Below, in pieces: positions 37,096 to 46,737 of a DNA stretch of 64,000 nucleotides. Source of the stretch: Thermoanaerobaculia bacterium (GTDB lineage Bacteria > Acidobacteriota > Thermoanaerobaculia > Multivoradales > JAHZIX01); NCBI GenBank assembly GCA_027069135.1, contig JALXFE010000038.1, forward strand, positions 20,213 through 84,212, read 5' to 3'. The translations under genes were made by a program, and so were the position numbers. Position 1 is the first letter of the stretch. Every line of letters begins with the position of its first letter. Under the pieces are notes generated by a model that saw only the letters and a list, made by a program, of their open reading frames with translations, was not told the origin of the DNA and did not search any database.

Positions 37096-37923
37096 TTATT
37101 CCGGAGCTCCCCAAAGCTGCTTCTCATCCTTCGGGAGGGCGACCTTGCGCCGGCCTTTGGCCCGCACCGCCTCGACCTCTTCGAGCACCGGCCGCAATAC
37201 GGAACGCTGCGCTCGAGCCAGCTCCTCGATCCCTTTGAAGGAGAGGTCCAGGATCCGGTCCATCTCAGACCGCGCAAAGGTCCGGCGCTCGCCGGTCCCC
37301 TGGACCTCGACCAAAGCGCCGTCGGCGGTACCGACGACGTTCATATCCACCTGAGCTTCCCGGTCCTCGCAATATTCCAGATCCAACAAAGCGGTGTCTT
37401 GCACGATGCCCGCCGAGATCGCAGCGAGCTCCCCCCTAATGGGCCATCGCTCGAGGTCGCCGGCGAGAAAAAGTCCTCCCAGAGCTTCGACGACGGCCAC
37501 ATAGGCTGCCGTGATGGCCGCCGTCCGGGTACCGCCGTCTGCCTGGAGGACGTCACAATCGACGAGCACCGTACGATCCGGCAGGGCGGTCAGGTCCACC
37601 ACGGCGCGCAGGCTCCGGCCGATCAGGCGTTGGATCTCCGTGCTTCGGCCGGACGGGCGACCCTTCGAGACCTCCCGCGGTGATCGCGTGTGGGTCGATC
37701 TCGGTAACATCGCATACTCCGCCGTCAACCAGCCGGAGCCGCTGTCCTTCAAGAAAGGCGGAACCCGAGATTCGACGCTTGCGGCGACCAGGACCCGCGT
37801 GTCTCCAAGGTCGATCTGGGCCGAACCTTCGGCAAATTTCATGGCACCCGAACGAATCGACACGGGACGAAGCGCGTCGAAGGCTCGGTCGTGGACACGG
37901 CGGTAGGCGGATCGCATGCTCAT
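37096..37923 (-). CDS. rph: Ribonuclease PH
   Basis: Phosphorolytic 3'-5' exoribonuclease that trims tRNA precursors. 275 residues, longer than the usual 240 because of a C-terminal tail (AKGRRKVALPKDEKQLWG). Conserved: GSGWLTAEYAMLPRSTHTRS, RPSGRSTEIQRLIGRSLRAVVDL, VDCDVLQADGGTRTAAITAAYVA and AQVDMNVVGTADGALVEVQGTGE. A 49-base gap leads from the GerMN gene just upstream on the same strand. Confidence 0.95.
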   Translation of the reverse strand: MSMRSAYRRVHDRAFDALRPVSIRSGAMKFAEGSAQIDLGDTRVLVAASVESRVPPFLKDSGSGWLTAEYAMLPRSTHTRSPREVSKGRPSGRSTEIQRLIGRSLRAVVDLTALPDRTVLVDCDVLQADGGTRTAAITAAYVAVVEALGGLFLAGDLERWPIRGELAAISAGIVQDTALLDLEYCEDREAQVDMNVVGTADGALVEVQGTGERRTFARSEMDRILDLSFKGIEELARAQRSVLRPVLEEVEAVRAKGRRKVALPKDEKQLWGAPE

Positions 37924-37972
37924 ACGGAAAATCCCTTTCCCGACCCAGGGCCGGCGGAGGAAGACTTTGCCC

Positions 37973-38530
37973 TCATCGGGCTAGCTGAGGTCTCGGTTCC
38001 AGGGGGCCGCCGTTGCTCAGATGACCGGCGAGGCTCTCCTGTTGCGTACCGTTCCACAGCAGGCTCAGACGCTCGACCCCTTGAACGTTGAGGACCACAG
38101 AGTTCACCAGGCTGTAGATCATCAAAGTCTCTTGAAGGGAGCCCATCGGTGGAGGGGGTTTGTTCCCCGTCCGATGGAGATCCAGATAGACCACCTCAGC
38201 AGTTCCCAAATAGACCCCGCCAACGGTCGTATCCCCCGGCAGAACGGGACGCGCCTCCGGTGCCTCGGGCCCCTCCAACAACGCTTGAACGATGGCCCGG
38301 ATCTGCTCTTCCGGTGTGCCCTTCGGCAGTCGGCGCTCCTCCTTGACCAGGAGCTCCCCGGTTCCCGGGAAGAAAAGCGTGACCGTCTGAAGATCTCCGG
38401 AGGGTGGACGATTCCCGCCGGGGCCTTCCGGGCCGGTCCCCGACTCCTCTGCCCCCCCGCAAGCCAAGAGAGCGGTAACCAGCCCAGCCAACACCGCCAT
38501 GACCCACGAAGAAAACGGTGTCTTCCTCAA
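37973..38530 (-). CDS. GerMN-domain lipoprotein
   Basis: 185 residues: lipoprotein signal with lipobox LLAC (about residues 21-24), a Gly/Pro-rich linker, then a GerMN (spore germination/sporulation-type) domain: TVTLFFPGTGELLVKEERRLPKG, IRAIVQALLEGPE, VYLGTAEVVYLDLH, ETLMIYSLVNSVVLN and VERLSLLWNG. In non-sporeformers these are envelope proteins linked with peptidoglycan enzymes, which fits its position: the start overlaps the amidase stop (ATGA). Confidence 0.88.
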   Translation of the reverse strand: MRKTPFSSWVMAVLAGLVTALLACGGAEESGTGPEGPGGNRPPSGDLQTVTLFFPGTGELLVKEERRLPKGTPEEQIRAIVQALLEGPEAPEARPVLPGDTTVGGVYLGTAEVVYLDLHRTGNKPPPPMGSLQETLMIYSLVNSVVLNVQGVERLSLLWNGTQQESLAGHLSNGGPLEPRPQLAR

Positions 38531-40062
38531 GGCCTCACATCTCCAGCCGAGGCCGCGGCGGAGCCGGACTCCGGCACGGGCTCCGACTGGGATTTATAGC
38601 GAACGACGGCACGAACCAGGGAATCGACCAATTGTGAGCGATACTCCGGATCCTGGAGTCGCGCATCCTCCGCCGGATTGCTCAAGAACCCGAGCTCTAC
38701 GAGCACCGCGGGCATCGCCGCTCCTTGGAGGACCTGGAAAGGCGCCTGTTTGACCCCGCGATCCCGAAGTTTCAACGCCTGATTGAGCTCTTCCTGGACC
38801 AACGTCGCGAAACGAAGACTCTCCACCAGGTGATGGCTCTGGCTGAGATCCCACAGAATCAGCTGCAGGTCGTAGAGGGGATCTACCTTGCCACTCACGG
38901 CAGCCCCGGCTTCGTTCTCCGCCTTCGCTGAGGCTGCCGCCTGGGAATCGCTGGCCTCAGTGCTGAGGATATAGGTCTCCGCTCCCTGGGCTTTCGAGCC
39001 ATAGGAGGAATTCAGGTGCAGAGAGATGAAGAGATCCGCCTTATTCTGGTTGGCGATAGCGGTCCGTGTCGGCAGGGCGAGCTCCTCGTCCCCTTCGCGG
39101 GTCAGAACCACCTCCACCGGTAGGCGGCCCATCAGTCGTCGCCGCAAAGCTCTGGCAAGAATCAGCGTCAGCTCTTTCTCGTACACCCCGCTGGCACTCT
39201 TGGCACCGGTCTCGGATCCGCCATGGCCCGGATCGATGACGATGGTGTGAATGCCCTTTCGCCTGCGGGGTCGGGAGATACGAGCCGGTTCGTCCGGCTC
39301 CGAAACATCGGTCCCGGGATAGACATCGAAGACCAGCCGAAAGGGATTTTCCAGAACGTAACTCTGGGTTTGGGCTCCCGATTCCAACGAGATACGAATC
39401 CGTTGGTCGTTGAATGAAACCCGGCGCACCAGGGGATCCCCCGATGGGATCTGCCCCCGCGGCCGCAACCGATCCCCCCGAACTTCCACGGAGACCATTC
39501 CCGGCAGCTCCTCGATCCGATACCGCGGCGGCTCTGAGAACTCGAAAGCCAGCGTCGTAGCACCCTGGAGGTGCACGAGCTCTGTTGCCACCAGAAGGAC
39601 CCGAGAATCCGGCTGGTCAATGCGCAGAGTCAAAGTTGCGCGATCCCATCGGAACCGGTACCCCAGGCCGACGCCGAAGGTTTCATCCAAGAAGTCCAAC
39701 GGTACCAACAGGCCGGAAACAGATTGCATCGGTGCCTGGGAGAGACGGAGAATCCGCTCGCCGATGGTCACCGCCGGGCTCTCCGGGCCAAAGATCAACT
39801 CCTGATCCAGGATCTTCAACTCGTAGGATTCGCCGTAGGCGCCAATTTCCAGCTGTCCGCCGAGGCGCTCGGCCAAGGGAGGTAGTGAAAACAACGGACC
39901 CGCGGTGGTTTGCCGGGCAGGGAGGGAGAATCGCCCGGATCCCAACTCTACAGTGGCAGAAAAGACCGCTCGAACCGCTGTGGAGGTCTCTTTCGGATCC
40001 TCAGCCACGGCCGCCAATGGCAGCCAAAGCCCCAGGAGAAGAACCCCGGGCAGACCGTTCAT
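38527..40062 (-). CDS. N-acetylmuramoyl-L-alanine amidase with AMIN domain (AmiC-type)
   Basis: Periplasmic cell-wall hydrolase of about 511 residues; ATG 40062 is chosen because the signal peptide (GVLLLGLWLPLAAVA) follows it. After a copper-amine-oxidase-N-like/beta-rich region comes an AMIN-like segment (TLAFEFSEPPRYRIEELPG) and the Amidase_3 catalytic domain from about 275: zinc ligands in VIDPGHGG, YEKELTLILA and FISLHLNSS, and the catalytic Glu region VELGFLSNPAED. It cleaves the amide between MurNAc and the stem peptide during division. Overlaps the GerMN gene; with mpl it makes a peptidoglycan neighbourhood. Confidence 0.92.
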   Translation of the reverse strand: MNGLPGVLLLGLWLPLAAVAEDPKETSTAVRAVFSATVELGSGRFSLPARQTTAGPLFSLPPLAERLGGQLEIGAYGESYELKILDQELIFGPESPAVTIGERILRLSQAPMQSVSGLLVPLDFLDETFGVGLGYRFRWDRATLTLRIDQPDSRVLLVATELVHLQGATTLAFEFSEPPRYRIEELPGMVSVEVRGDRLRPRGQIPSGDPLVRRVSFNDQRIRISLESGAQTQSYVLENPFRLVFDVYPGTDVSEPDEPARISRPRRRKGIHTIVIDPGHGGSETGAKSASGVYEKELTLILARALRRRLMGRLPVEVVLTREGDEELALPTRTAIANQNKADLFISLHLNSSYGSKAQGAETYILSTEASDSQAAASAKAENEAGAAVSGKVDPLYDLQLILWDLSQSHHLVESLRFATLVQEELNQALKLRDRGVKQAPFQVLQGAAMPAVLVELGFLSNPAEDARLQDPEYRSQLVDSLVRAVVRYKSQSEPVPESGSAAASAGDVRP

Positions 40063-40292
40063 GAACCGAAAAAGGGGGCTGGGCAGGAACCGATTACGCA
40101 CCGAAAGAGAATACCATCGTAGGAGCCATCGGGAGCACACAAGAAGCGCTGGCCCGAAAGATCCGGTATCTTTACCTGCCGAGGTGCGCTAATCCCTACG
40201 TTGAAGATTCTCTTAAGAGTCCGCTCGGGGTCCTCGGACTTCCCAAGATTTCTTGGAGCTCGACAGAAAAGGACACCAGAAACGAAGATCTC

Positions 40293-43076
40293 ATGACCCC
40301 ACGATGTTTTGAATTTGCAGCCGTAGCCCTATTCATGATGAGCACAATTTTTACCCCCCCAAGTCTCGACGCCCAAACCTGGACCGTGGACGACCTGATT
40401 CTGGCCGAGACGCTCGAGTCCTGGGACGTCGCGCCGGATGGCAGGACCGTCGTCTGGGTCCGCTCCTCGGTTTCCGAAGACGACGACAAAGAGATCTCCG
40501 TATCGAATCTCTGGCGCAGCCGCCTCGAGGACGGTTCACCTACGGCCCTGACCCGCGGCAAACACCAGGTTTCCGAACCGCGCTTTTCGCCGGACGGTTC
40601 CTTCATCGCGTTTCTCTCAGACCGCAAATCCCCGGAGGGAAAAAGCAAGGATCGGGGCAAACAACAGGTTTGGGTCCTGCCGACGCAGGGCGGAGAAGCC
40701 TATCCGGTGACGTCCTTCGATCGCTCCGTGGAAGATTTCGCGTGGACGGATGCCGAATCCTTGGTCGTGCTCGCCCCCGAATCCCCGAGCGCCTGGGAGC
40801 TCGAGCGCAAGAAACGCAAGGACACGACACAGGTCGTGGACGACGTCGCTCACCGACCGCCGACCCGCCTGTTCCGAGTCCCCCTCGAAGGGGATGCGAG
40901 CCGTTTGACCACCAACCAGCGCTGGATCTCTAGCCTCTCCGTTTCCCCGGATGGCCGACACGGAGTCATCACCCTTCAACAGGACCTGAAATACAACTTC
41001 GACCAGAAGAACAAGCCTCAGACCTTCTACGTAGATCTATCCACAGGATCGCTCAAGCCTCTCTTCGAAGACGGAAAGCGCCTCCCATCGGGCGTTAGGT
41101 GGGCACCCGATTCTTCCGGCTTCTACTTCGCGGACGAACTCACCCACCACCCCCGGTATCGCATCGCTACCGTCCGGGAAATCTATTACCACGACTTAGC
41201 CGCGGGCTCGACCACGAAAGTCGATCTGGACTGGCCCCAGGGCCTGGGGGGTGAGTTTCTGCCCCTCACGGACGGCATCCTGGCCCTCTTGGATGACGGT
41301 ATTACCTTTAGAGCAGCAAAGATCGCCCGCGACGGCGACGGGTGGACCCGCCAAGATCTGTCCGGAATCCACGCGGAGCGAATCCGCAGTTGGCAGCTGT
41401 CCCGGGACGGTCGGACCTTGGCCTACGAACACTCCACGGCGACCCAGCCGACACAACTCTACGGAGCGCGCCTTGACGGCACCCGGCTCGTGGCCGAGAC
41501 ACAGCTCAGCGATCTCAACGAGGCGTTTGACGACAAGCCCACGGGCAAAGTAGAGGTCCTGCGCTTCGAGGGCGCTGGCGGCGATTCCGTCGAGGCCCTC
41601 CTTCATTTTCCCCTGGACTGGCCTGTTTCTCCGGACGGGCCCATTCCTCCAGAAGTGCCCATTCCTTCAAAAGGGCACAGTGATGGCACGGTCCAACGGC
41701 GCCCCCTGGTGGTTGACATCCACGGAGGTCCCGCCGGCGCGGATCGGGATTTCTGGGATCAACGTTGGTCCGGCCCGCTGCTCCTCTATCGCCAGCGGGG
41801 AGCCTTCGTCCTCCAGGTCAACTACCACGGCAGTGCTGGCTACGGCCTGGACTGGGTGGAGTCCATCGCGGGCCGCTACTACGAACAGGAACGGGTGGAC
41901 ATCCTCAACGGTGTCGACGCTCTGATCGAACGTGGCCTGGTGGATCCCGACCGCCTGGGCTGCACCGGATGGAGCAACGGGGGAATCTTGACGGCGGACC
42001 TGACCACTCGAACCTCTCGGTTCAAGGTCGCTGCCGTCGGCGCCGCAGATATCGAGTGGATCAGCGATTGGGCCAATGTAGACTTCGGGGCAGCCTTCGA
42101 CAACTACTATTTCGGAGGTACGCCCTGGGAGAAGACCCAGGAATACATCGAAAGGTCTCCGTTCTTCCGGCTGGGCGAGGTGACCACTCCGACCATCGTC
42201 TTCACGGGCACGGAGGACCGCAACGTTCCCCCCCACCAAAGCTGGTCTTTGTACCGGGGCCTGCAGCACTTCGAAAAGACGTCCGCGAGACTGGTCCTCT
42301 TCCCCGGCGAGCTCCACGGCCTGCGCAAGATTGCCCACCGGCGGCGCAAGGTAGAAGAAGAGATCGCCTGGTTCGACCGCTACCTCTTCATGACCGAGCC
42401 GGGGCCCGACGAAGCCCTCGAGAAAGAGTCTCTCTTGGCCGGATTGCTGGAGCGCTCCAAGGCCGCCCGTACCGGCACGGCCCTCGGCCTCGAGGTCGGG
42501 GGCAAGCTGGTTCCCGAGACCGTCTCTTTGAAGGGCCAGCAGGTCGGTCGCTTCGAGGTGACCCGAGCTCAGTTCGCTGCTTTCGATACAGCCTACGCCG
42601 TTCCCGCCGGCACCCAGAACCACCCGGCCACTTCCGTGACCTACCGAGATGCGCAGCGCTATGTCCGCTGGCTGACGGAGATCACCGGGCGGGCGTTCCG
42701 GCTGCCCTCGAAAGAAGAATCAGAAAAACTCCGGAAGAAAGTCGGAAAGGACGGCAACACCCTCGACCGGTGGGCGGGCTACAGCCCCAACCCGGAAGAT
42801 GCCGAGCGCCTCCGCAAGCTCCTTGCTCAGCTGCCGGAGGAGGCCCCCCTCCTCTTACCCGCCGGCAGCCTCCCGGGCACCGGCGACGACCCGGTTTTCG
42901 ACCTGGATGGCAACGCCGCCGAATGGGTCGTTGATGCCCAGGGCGGCGGCGTCCCCCACGGCCTCAGCGCCGACCGGCCCATCGACTCCCGAAACCCCGG
43001 CGCAACCACGGACCCCGCCTACATCGGCTTCCGCGTCGTCGTCGGTGACGAGAAACAGGAAGGCAAGAAGCCTTAG
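40293..43076 (+). CDS. S9-family prolyl oligopeptidase fused to a C-terminal FGE/SUMF1-like domain
   Basis: 927 residues. Signal peptide (ending near SLDAQ), then a seven-bladed beta-propeller (WDVAPDGRTVVWVRS, EPRFSPDGSFIAFLSDR, SLSVSPDGRHGVITL), then an S9 alpha/beta-hydrolase domain with nucleophile Ser561 in GWSNGG, Asp642 in GTEDRNVPP and His675 in GELHGL. From about residue 735 a formylglycine-generating-enzyme-like domain follows (VGRFEVTRAQFAAFD, ATSVTYRDAQRYVRWL, FRLPSKEESEKLR, DLDGNAAEWV, YIGFRVVVG). That domain contains no Cys, so it cannot do the Cys-based oxidation of true FGE and is probably a binding or structural module. Secreted peptidase; the fusion is unusual. Confidence 0.9.
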   Translation: MTPRCFEFAAVALFMMSTIFTPPSLDAQTWTVDDLILAETLESWDVAPDGRTVVWVRSSVSEDDDKEISVSNLWRSRLEDGSPTALTRGKHQVSEPRFSPDGSFIAFLSDRKSPEGKSKDRGKQQVWVLPTQGGEAYPVTSFDRSVEDFAWTDAESLVVLAPESPSAWELERKKRKDTTQVVDDVAHRPPTRLFRVPLEGDASRLTTNQRWISSLSVSPDGRHGVITLQQDLKYNFDQKNKPQTFYVDLSTGSLKPLFEDGKRLPSGVRWAPDSSGFYFADELTHHPRYRIATVREIYYHDLAAGSTTKVDLDWPQGLGGEFLPLTDGILALLDDGITFRAAKIARDGDGWTRQDLSGIHAERIRSWQLSRDGRTLAYEHSTATQPTQLYGARLDGTRLVAETQLSDLNEAFDDKPTGKVEVLRFEGAGGDSVEALLHFPLDWPVSPDGPIPPEVPIPSKGHSDGTVQRRPLVVDIHGGPAGADRDFWDQRWSGPLLLYRQRGAFVLQVNYHGSAGYGLDWVESIAGRYYEQERVDILNGVDALIERGLVDPDRLGCTGWSNGGILTADLTTRTSRFKVAAVGAADIEWISDWANVDFGAAFDNYYFGGTPWEKTQEYIERSPFFRLGEVTTPTIVFTGTEDRNVPPHQSWSLYRGLQHFEKTSARLVLFPGELHGLRKIAHRRRKVEEEIAWFDRYLFMTEPGPDEALEKESLLAGLLERSKAARTGTALGLEVGGKLVPETVSLKGQQVGRFEVTRAQFAAFDTAYAVPAGTQNHPATSVTYRDAQRYVRWLTEITGRAFRLPSKEESEKLRKKVGKDGNTLDRWAGYSPNPEDAERLRKLLAQLPEEAPLLLPAGSLPGTGDDPVFDLDGNAAEWVVDAQGGGVPHGLSADRPIDSRNPGATTDPAYIGFRVVVGDEKQEGKKP

Positions 43077-43121
43077 GTTGCACTGAGAAAAGCTTTGCGC
43101 TAAAGTCCCGCCCTCAAGCGT

Positions 43122-43197
43122 GGCGCGTTCGTCTAGGGGTCCAGGACGCCGGCCTCTCACGCCGGTAACACGGGTTCGAATCCCGTACGCGCTACCA
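43122..43197 (+). tRNA. tRNA-Glu (anticodon CTC)
   Basis: Acceptor GGCGCGT/ACGCGCT, anticodon stem CCGGC/GCCGG around CTCTCAC (anticodon CTC, reads GAG), TPsiC stem ACGGG/CCCGT, discriminator A, and encoded CCA at 43195-43197. The 205 bases after it hold no recognised gene; a toxin-antitoxin pair follows, so this tRNA may be an integration site, though no integrase or duplicated tRNA 3' end was found. Confidence 0.95.
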
Positions 43198-43402
43198 ACC
43201 CTTTATCCCTAATCTTCAGACAACCCCGATTCAGAATCTGGCCGGAACCTCTCCATGGTCTCCTTGAGACTGTATTGATCCCGGAACGCAGCGGGGTAGC
43301 TAGCGGGCGACTCGGGTGACGCCCGAAAAACGGCCGGGACAAGCATGGTCCCGATGGTCATCTGTGAAGTAAGCGTCAGGAGAAATGCAGTAGAATAGGG
43401 TA

Positions 43403-44128
43403 ATGGAAGCCACTAAGCCCCATGATTTCAGCCTCTTAGGCCGCGGCATCTATTCGGTACCCGAGGCCGCGAGGATCGCATCACTCGCTGTTGGTACCCG
43501 CATTCACCCACAAACGATTCACCGTTGGTTGTGGGGGTATCGCTATAAGCGCGCCGGACAAACACTGCAAGGCAATCGCCTGTGGAGGCCGGAGCTTCCG
43601 ATTCTGGGAGGCTTGAAGCTGCTCTCATTTCGCGACCTAGTCGAGGTGCAGTTCGTCGCCACTTTCAGAAACAAAGGGGTTAGCTTGCACACGATTCGGC
43701 GCATCATCGGGCGAGCTACGGAACTCCTTCAGGCGCCCCATCCTCTTTCCTCATTGAGTTTCAAGACTGACGGGACAAGCGTCGTGGCGGATATGGTTGA
43801 CGAAAAAGAGCGTCGCCTCGTATACGATCTCGACTCTTCGCAATTCTTACTGGAATTAGTCTTCGACAGGTTGCGCGCAGGCCTGGATTATGCCGACCTT
43901 CAGGCGGCGCGGTGGTGGCCTCTTGGCAAAGATCATGCGGTGGTTGTGGACCCTCACAGGAGTTTTGGGCGATCCATCGTTGTGGATGAGGGCGTCCCCA
44001 CGGCGGTGCTCAAGGGTGCATTCAAAGCCGAACGCTCAATCGAGAAAGTATCCTACTGGTATGAGGTGTCGCAGACAGCTGTAAGGGATGCTCTGGAATA
44101 TGAAGAACGACTCGAAACGGCTGCGTGA
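43403..44128 (+). CDS. DUF433-type antitoxin with MerR-like N-terminus
   Basis: 241 residues. An N-terminal MerR/HTH-like segment (GIYSVPEAARIASLAVGTRIHPQTIHRWLWGY) precedes a central helical region (FRNKGVSLHTIRRIIGRATELL) and a C-terminal DUF433-like part (IVVDEGVPTAVLKGAFKAERSIEKVSYWYEVSQTAVRDALEYEERL), where the pattern G-P--VL-GA----S---V---Y--S---V-DAL-YE is the DUF433 signature. It should bind DNA and neutralise the downstream PIN-like protein; stop and start overlap by four bases (GTGA). Codon use and composition look less GC-rich than the neighbours. Confidence 0.8.
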   Translation: MEATKPHDFSLLGRGIYSVPEAARIASLAVGTRIHPQTIHRWLWGYRYKRAGQTLQGNRLWRPELPILGGLKLLSFRDLVEVQFVATFRNKGVSLHTIRRIIGRATELLQAPHPLSSLSFKTDGTSVVADMVDEKERRLVYDLDSSQFLLELVFDRLRAGLDYADLQAARWWPLGKDHAVVVDPHRSFGRSIVVDEGVPTAVLKGAFKAERSIEKVSYWYEVSQTAVRDALEYEERLETAA

Positions 44129-44520
44129 GGTTTATCCTAGATAATAACTTGTCGTATCGACTTGCGGCGGCCCTAGATCTACTCCAGAAGGATCACGAGG
44201 TGAAAGCGCTGCGGGATCTCTTTGCCCCAAACGCCAGGGACGAAATCTGGCTACCAGAGCTCACAGAAAGCGGAGACGATTGGATCGTAATTACTGGCGA
44301 CCTCGGAAAGAAGGACAAGAATCGCCAAGTCTGGCTAAGGTGCGGTCTAAGGGTTTTCTTCTTGCTGCCCGCGTGGACTAGCGGTGGCCATTCAATGAAC
44401 GACATCGCATCTCGACTGATGCGCTATTGGGATCGGATTTGCTCCTTCGCTCTTCAGAATCCACCTGGCGCGTGCTTCAGCCTCTCAATCAACGGGAAGA
44501 TCAAGAGAGTCCGGCGCTAG
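44125..44520 (+). CDS. PIN-like (DUF5615-type) toxin
   Basis: 131 residues from a GTG overlapping the antitoxin stop. The PIN-like/DUF5615 fold begins RFILDNNLSYRLAAALDLL with its acidic residue (D-N-NL), continues DEIWLPELTESGDDWIVITGDLGKKDK with a second acidic cluster (D-WIVITGD), and ends with a helical region. Proteins of this type are predicted Mg2+-dependent ribonucleases and pair with DUF433 antitoxins. No other gene belongs to the unit. Confidence 0.8.
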   Translation: MRFILDNNLSYRLAAALDLLQKDHEVKALRDLFAPNARDEIWLPELTESGDDWIVITGDLGKKDKNRQVWLRCGLRVFFLLPAWTSGGHSMNDIASRLMRYWDRICSFALQNPPGACFSLSINGKIKRVRR

Positions 44521-44658
44521 AGCTTGACCCTGCCCCGAATTGGTGGACACCGCCGACCTCTTCAGATCTTTGACTTCGTCGGGCTTTTTCGGCAAGATTC
44601 GGTTCTAAATGCGACCCAACCAACGATTTGTGGCGAACCGCTGCCCGAGGGGTGAGTC

Positions 44659-46647
44659 TTGAGCTTAGAGCTGCCCAAGAACTTCGGCCGTTTCGAGGTC
44701 AAAAAGCTCCTGGGCCGGGGGGCTATGGGCACGGTGTACCTGGCTGAAGATCCGGTCATCGGCCGCCAGGTGGCCATCAAGGTTCTGCGCACGCACATCA
44801 GCCTCGTCGACAACGATGATGTGTCGGAGATCGTGGAACGTTTCGAGCGAGAATTCCGCTCCGCCGGCACTCTGACCCATCCGAATATCGTCACGGTTTA
44901 CGATGTCGGCCAACAGGACGAACAGCCGTTCATCGCCATGGAATATGTCCGTGGTGAAAGTCTGGAGAGCGTTCTGCTCTCCGATCGGGTCTTCTCCTTC
45001 AAAGAGGTCTCGGATCTGGCGGCTCAATTGTCTAGCGCCCTAGACTACGCTCACGAGCGCAGCATCGTTCACCGGGACATCAAACCAGCCAACATTCTGA
45101 TGACTTGGGATGGCAAGGCCAAAGTCACCGACTTCGGCGTTGCCAAGCTCGCCACGAGCACCATGACCCGCACCGGCACGATCATCGGAACGCCGGCCTA
45201 CATGGCTCCCGAGCAGGTCACGGGACATCCGGTGAGCGGCACCGCGGATCAATTCTCTGTCGCGGTCATCCTCTATGAGCTCTTGACCGGGGAACGGCCC
45301 TTTGCCGGCGACAGCCCGACCTCCATCCTCTACAAGATCGTCCACGAGCAGCCGCAGCCACCGCGGTCGCTGAACCGGGAGCTACCGGAGAAAATCAACC
45401 AGGTGCTCCTGCGAGCCCTCGCGAAGGATTCTTCGGATCGTTTCGATTCCTGCGCCCACCTCGCTCGGGCTGTCCGCGCGGCCCTGGGAGCAGCTCCCTC
45501 AGATAGTTTCGCCAGAACCTTGGGCACTGAAGCTACCCTGGTGCAGGGTGCTTCAGAGGCCATTCACCAGAGAAAAGAGCGGCATCAAACTCGCGGTCGC
45601 GTTTTCTGGGCTCTGGTCATCGCCCTCGCCTTGGTCGGCCTCTTTCTTGGATGGCAGCACCTGGAGAAGAAAGGGGCTGCCCGAACTCCGTCGCCGCCGG
45701 TAGGAGCTCCGGCGACGACTCCCCCCGGAGAAAACCCGAGCCCGCCACCGAGCTCTGCGGGTACGGTCACCCGCATGGCGATTTCCTCCGAGAGCGCAGG
45801 AGAGGCGATCTGGCTGGACGGCGAGGATACCGGCCTGAAGGTTCCAGCGACGGTCGATCTTCGGGGGAAAGCTGGGGAGACCCGCCGCCTTCAACTCCGC
45901 CGGGGCGACCGAGTGGTCGCCGAGAGGACCTTCACTCTCGGCGAAACGAAGGCATCCTTTTGGAGCCCGTCGGCTGAAGACCTACCGACGCCCCAGGCCC
46001 AAGAGGAGAAGCTGCGCATCGTATCTCGCCCGGCGGGAGCCCAGATCATCCTCGACGGCGAAACGCTCGAGTCCCGGACCCCCGCCGAGATCACCGTCCA
46101 ACCCGGTCGCACCTACGAGCTACGTCTGGAGTTTGCCGGGCATAAAGCGACCGGCATGACCCTGATCGCCGACGAGCTTTCCGCCGAAGTCCGCGAAAAA
46201 GGTGAGCTCTTCTTTCCCCTAGTACCAAGCACACCGCCCGGGTTCGCCCAGGTCACCGCGAGCTTTCCGGTCTCCCTCGAGGTCGGAGGCCGGAAACACG
46301 GGCCTAGCACCGACCTGAAGATCGAAGTCCAGCCCGGCAAACGACGGATCATCGCCAGCGCCCCGGAGGTCTTTCTGCGGACCGCGATCCAAGTAGATAT
46401 CGAGAGTGACAAGACGTTTCGCGTCCCTTTGCCGGAAATCATTGAGGTAACGTTTACCGCCGTTCCCGGAAACTGCCGAGTGAGCATCGACGGCCGGGAA
46501 GTGGATTCAACCCCCATACGAAATCTTCCCGTCGCCGCAGGATCCCACGAGATCGCTTTCTATTGGCCCGGCCTGGACCAGACCGTCACCCGTCAGGAAA
46601 ATCTCTCGGCGAGCAACCGCCAGATCTCCGCTCGACCCAGCAGCTAA
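44659..46647 (+). CDS. Serine/threonine protein kinase with extracytoplasmic PEGA-like domains
   Basis: 662 residues from a TTG start behind GAGGGGTGAG. Kinase domain about residues 8-270: glycine loop GRGAMGTVY, Lys41 in VAIKVL, catalytic Asp140 in HRDIKPANIL, Asp158 of DFGVAK, APEQ. A membrane helix (VFWALVIALALVGLFLGW, about residue 315) separates it from a Pro-rich linker and about four beta-sandwich segments of PEGA type (for example RIVSRPAGAQIILDGETLESRTPAEITV; VPGNCRVSIDGREVDSTPI). The outside modules probably sense or bind envelope ligands. Upstream of the two secreted proteins that share its domains. Confidence 0.92.
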   Translation: MSLELPKNFGRFEVKKLLGRGAMGTVYLAEDPVIGRQVAIKVLRTHISLVDNDDVSEIVERFEREFRSAGTLTHPNIVTVYDVGQQDEQPFIAMEYVRGESLESVLLSDRVFSFKEVSDLAAQLSSALDYAHERSIVHRDIKPANILMTWDGKAKVTDFGVAKLATSTMTRTGTIIGTPAYMAPEQVTGHPVSGTADQFSVAVILYELLTGERPFAGDSPTSILYKIVHEQPQPPRSLNRELPEKINQVLLRALAKDSSDRFDSCAHLARAVRAALGAAPSDSFARTLGTEATLVQGASEAIHQRKERHQTRGRVFWALVIALALVGLFLGWQHLEKKGAARTPSPPVGAPATTPPGENPSPPPSSAGTVTRMAISSESAGEAIWLDGEDTGLKVPATVDLRGKAGETRRLQLRRGDRVVAERTFTLGETKASFWSPSAEDLPTPQAQEEKLRIVSRPAGAQIILDGETLESRTPAEITVQPGRTYELRLEFAGHKATGMTLIADELSAEVREKGELFFPLVPSTPPGFAQVTASFPVSLEVGGRKHGPSTDLKIEVQPGKRRIIASAPEVFLRTAIQVDIESDKTFRVPLPEIIEVTFTAVPGNCRVSIDGREVDSTPIRNLPVAAGSHEIAFYWPGLDQTVTRQENLSASNRQISARPSS

Positions 46648-46737
46648 CTCCAGGCCCCTCCGACCCGGGGCCGCCCTGCCGGAATTGAGGAAACGACGAA
46701 ACTCCAGACCGAGTAAGATAGCGCTCGTGAGACGATC

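Noticed and set aside
43157..43402. Search for an integrase or att duplication after tRNA-Glu
   Set aside because: No recombinase gene and no second copy of the tRNA 3' end were found, so an integrated element is not claimed.
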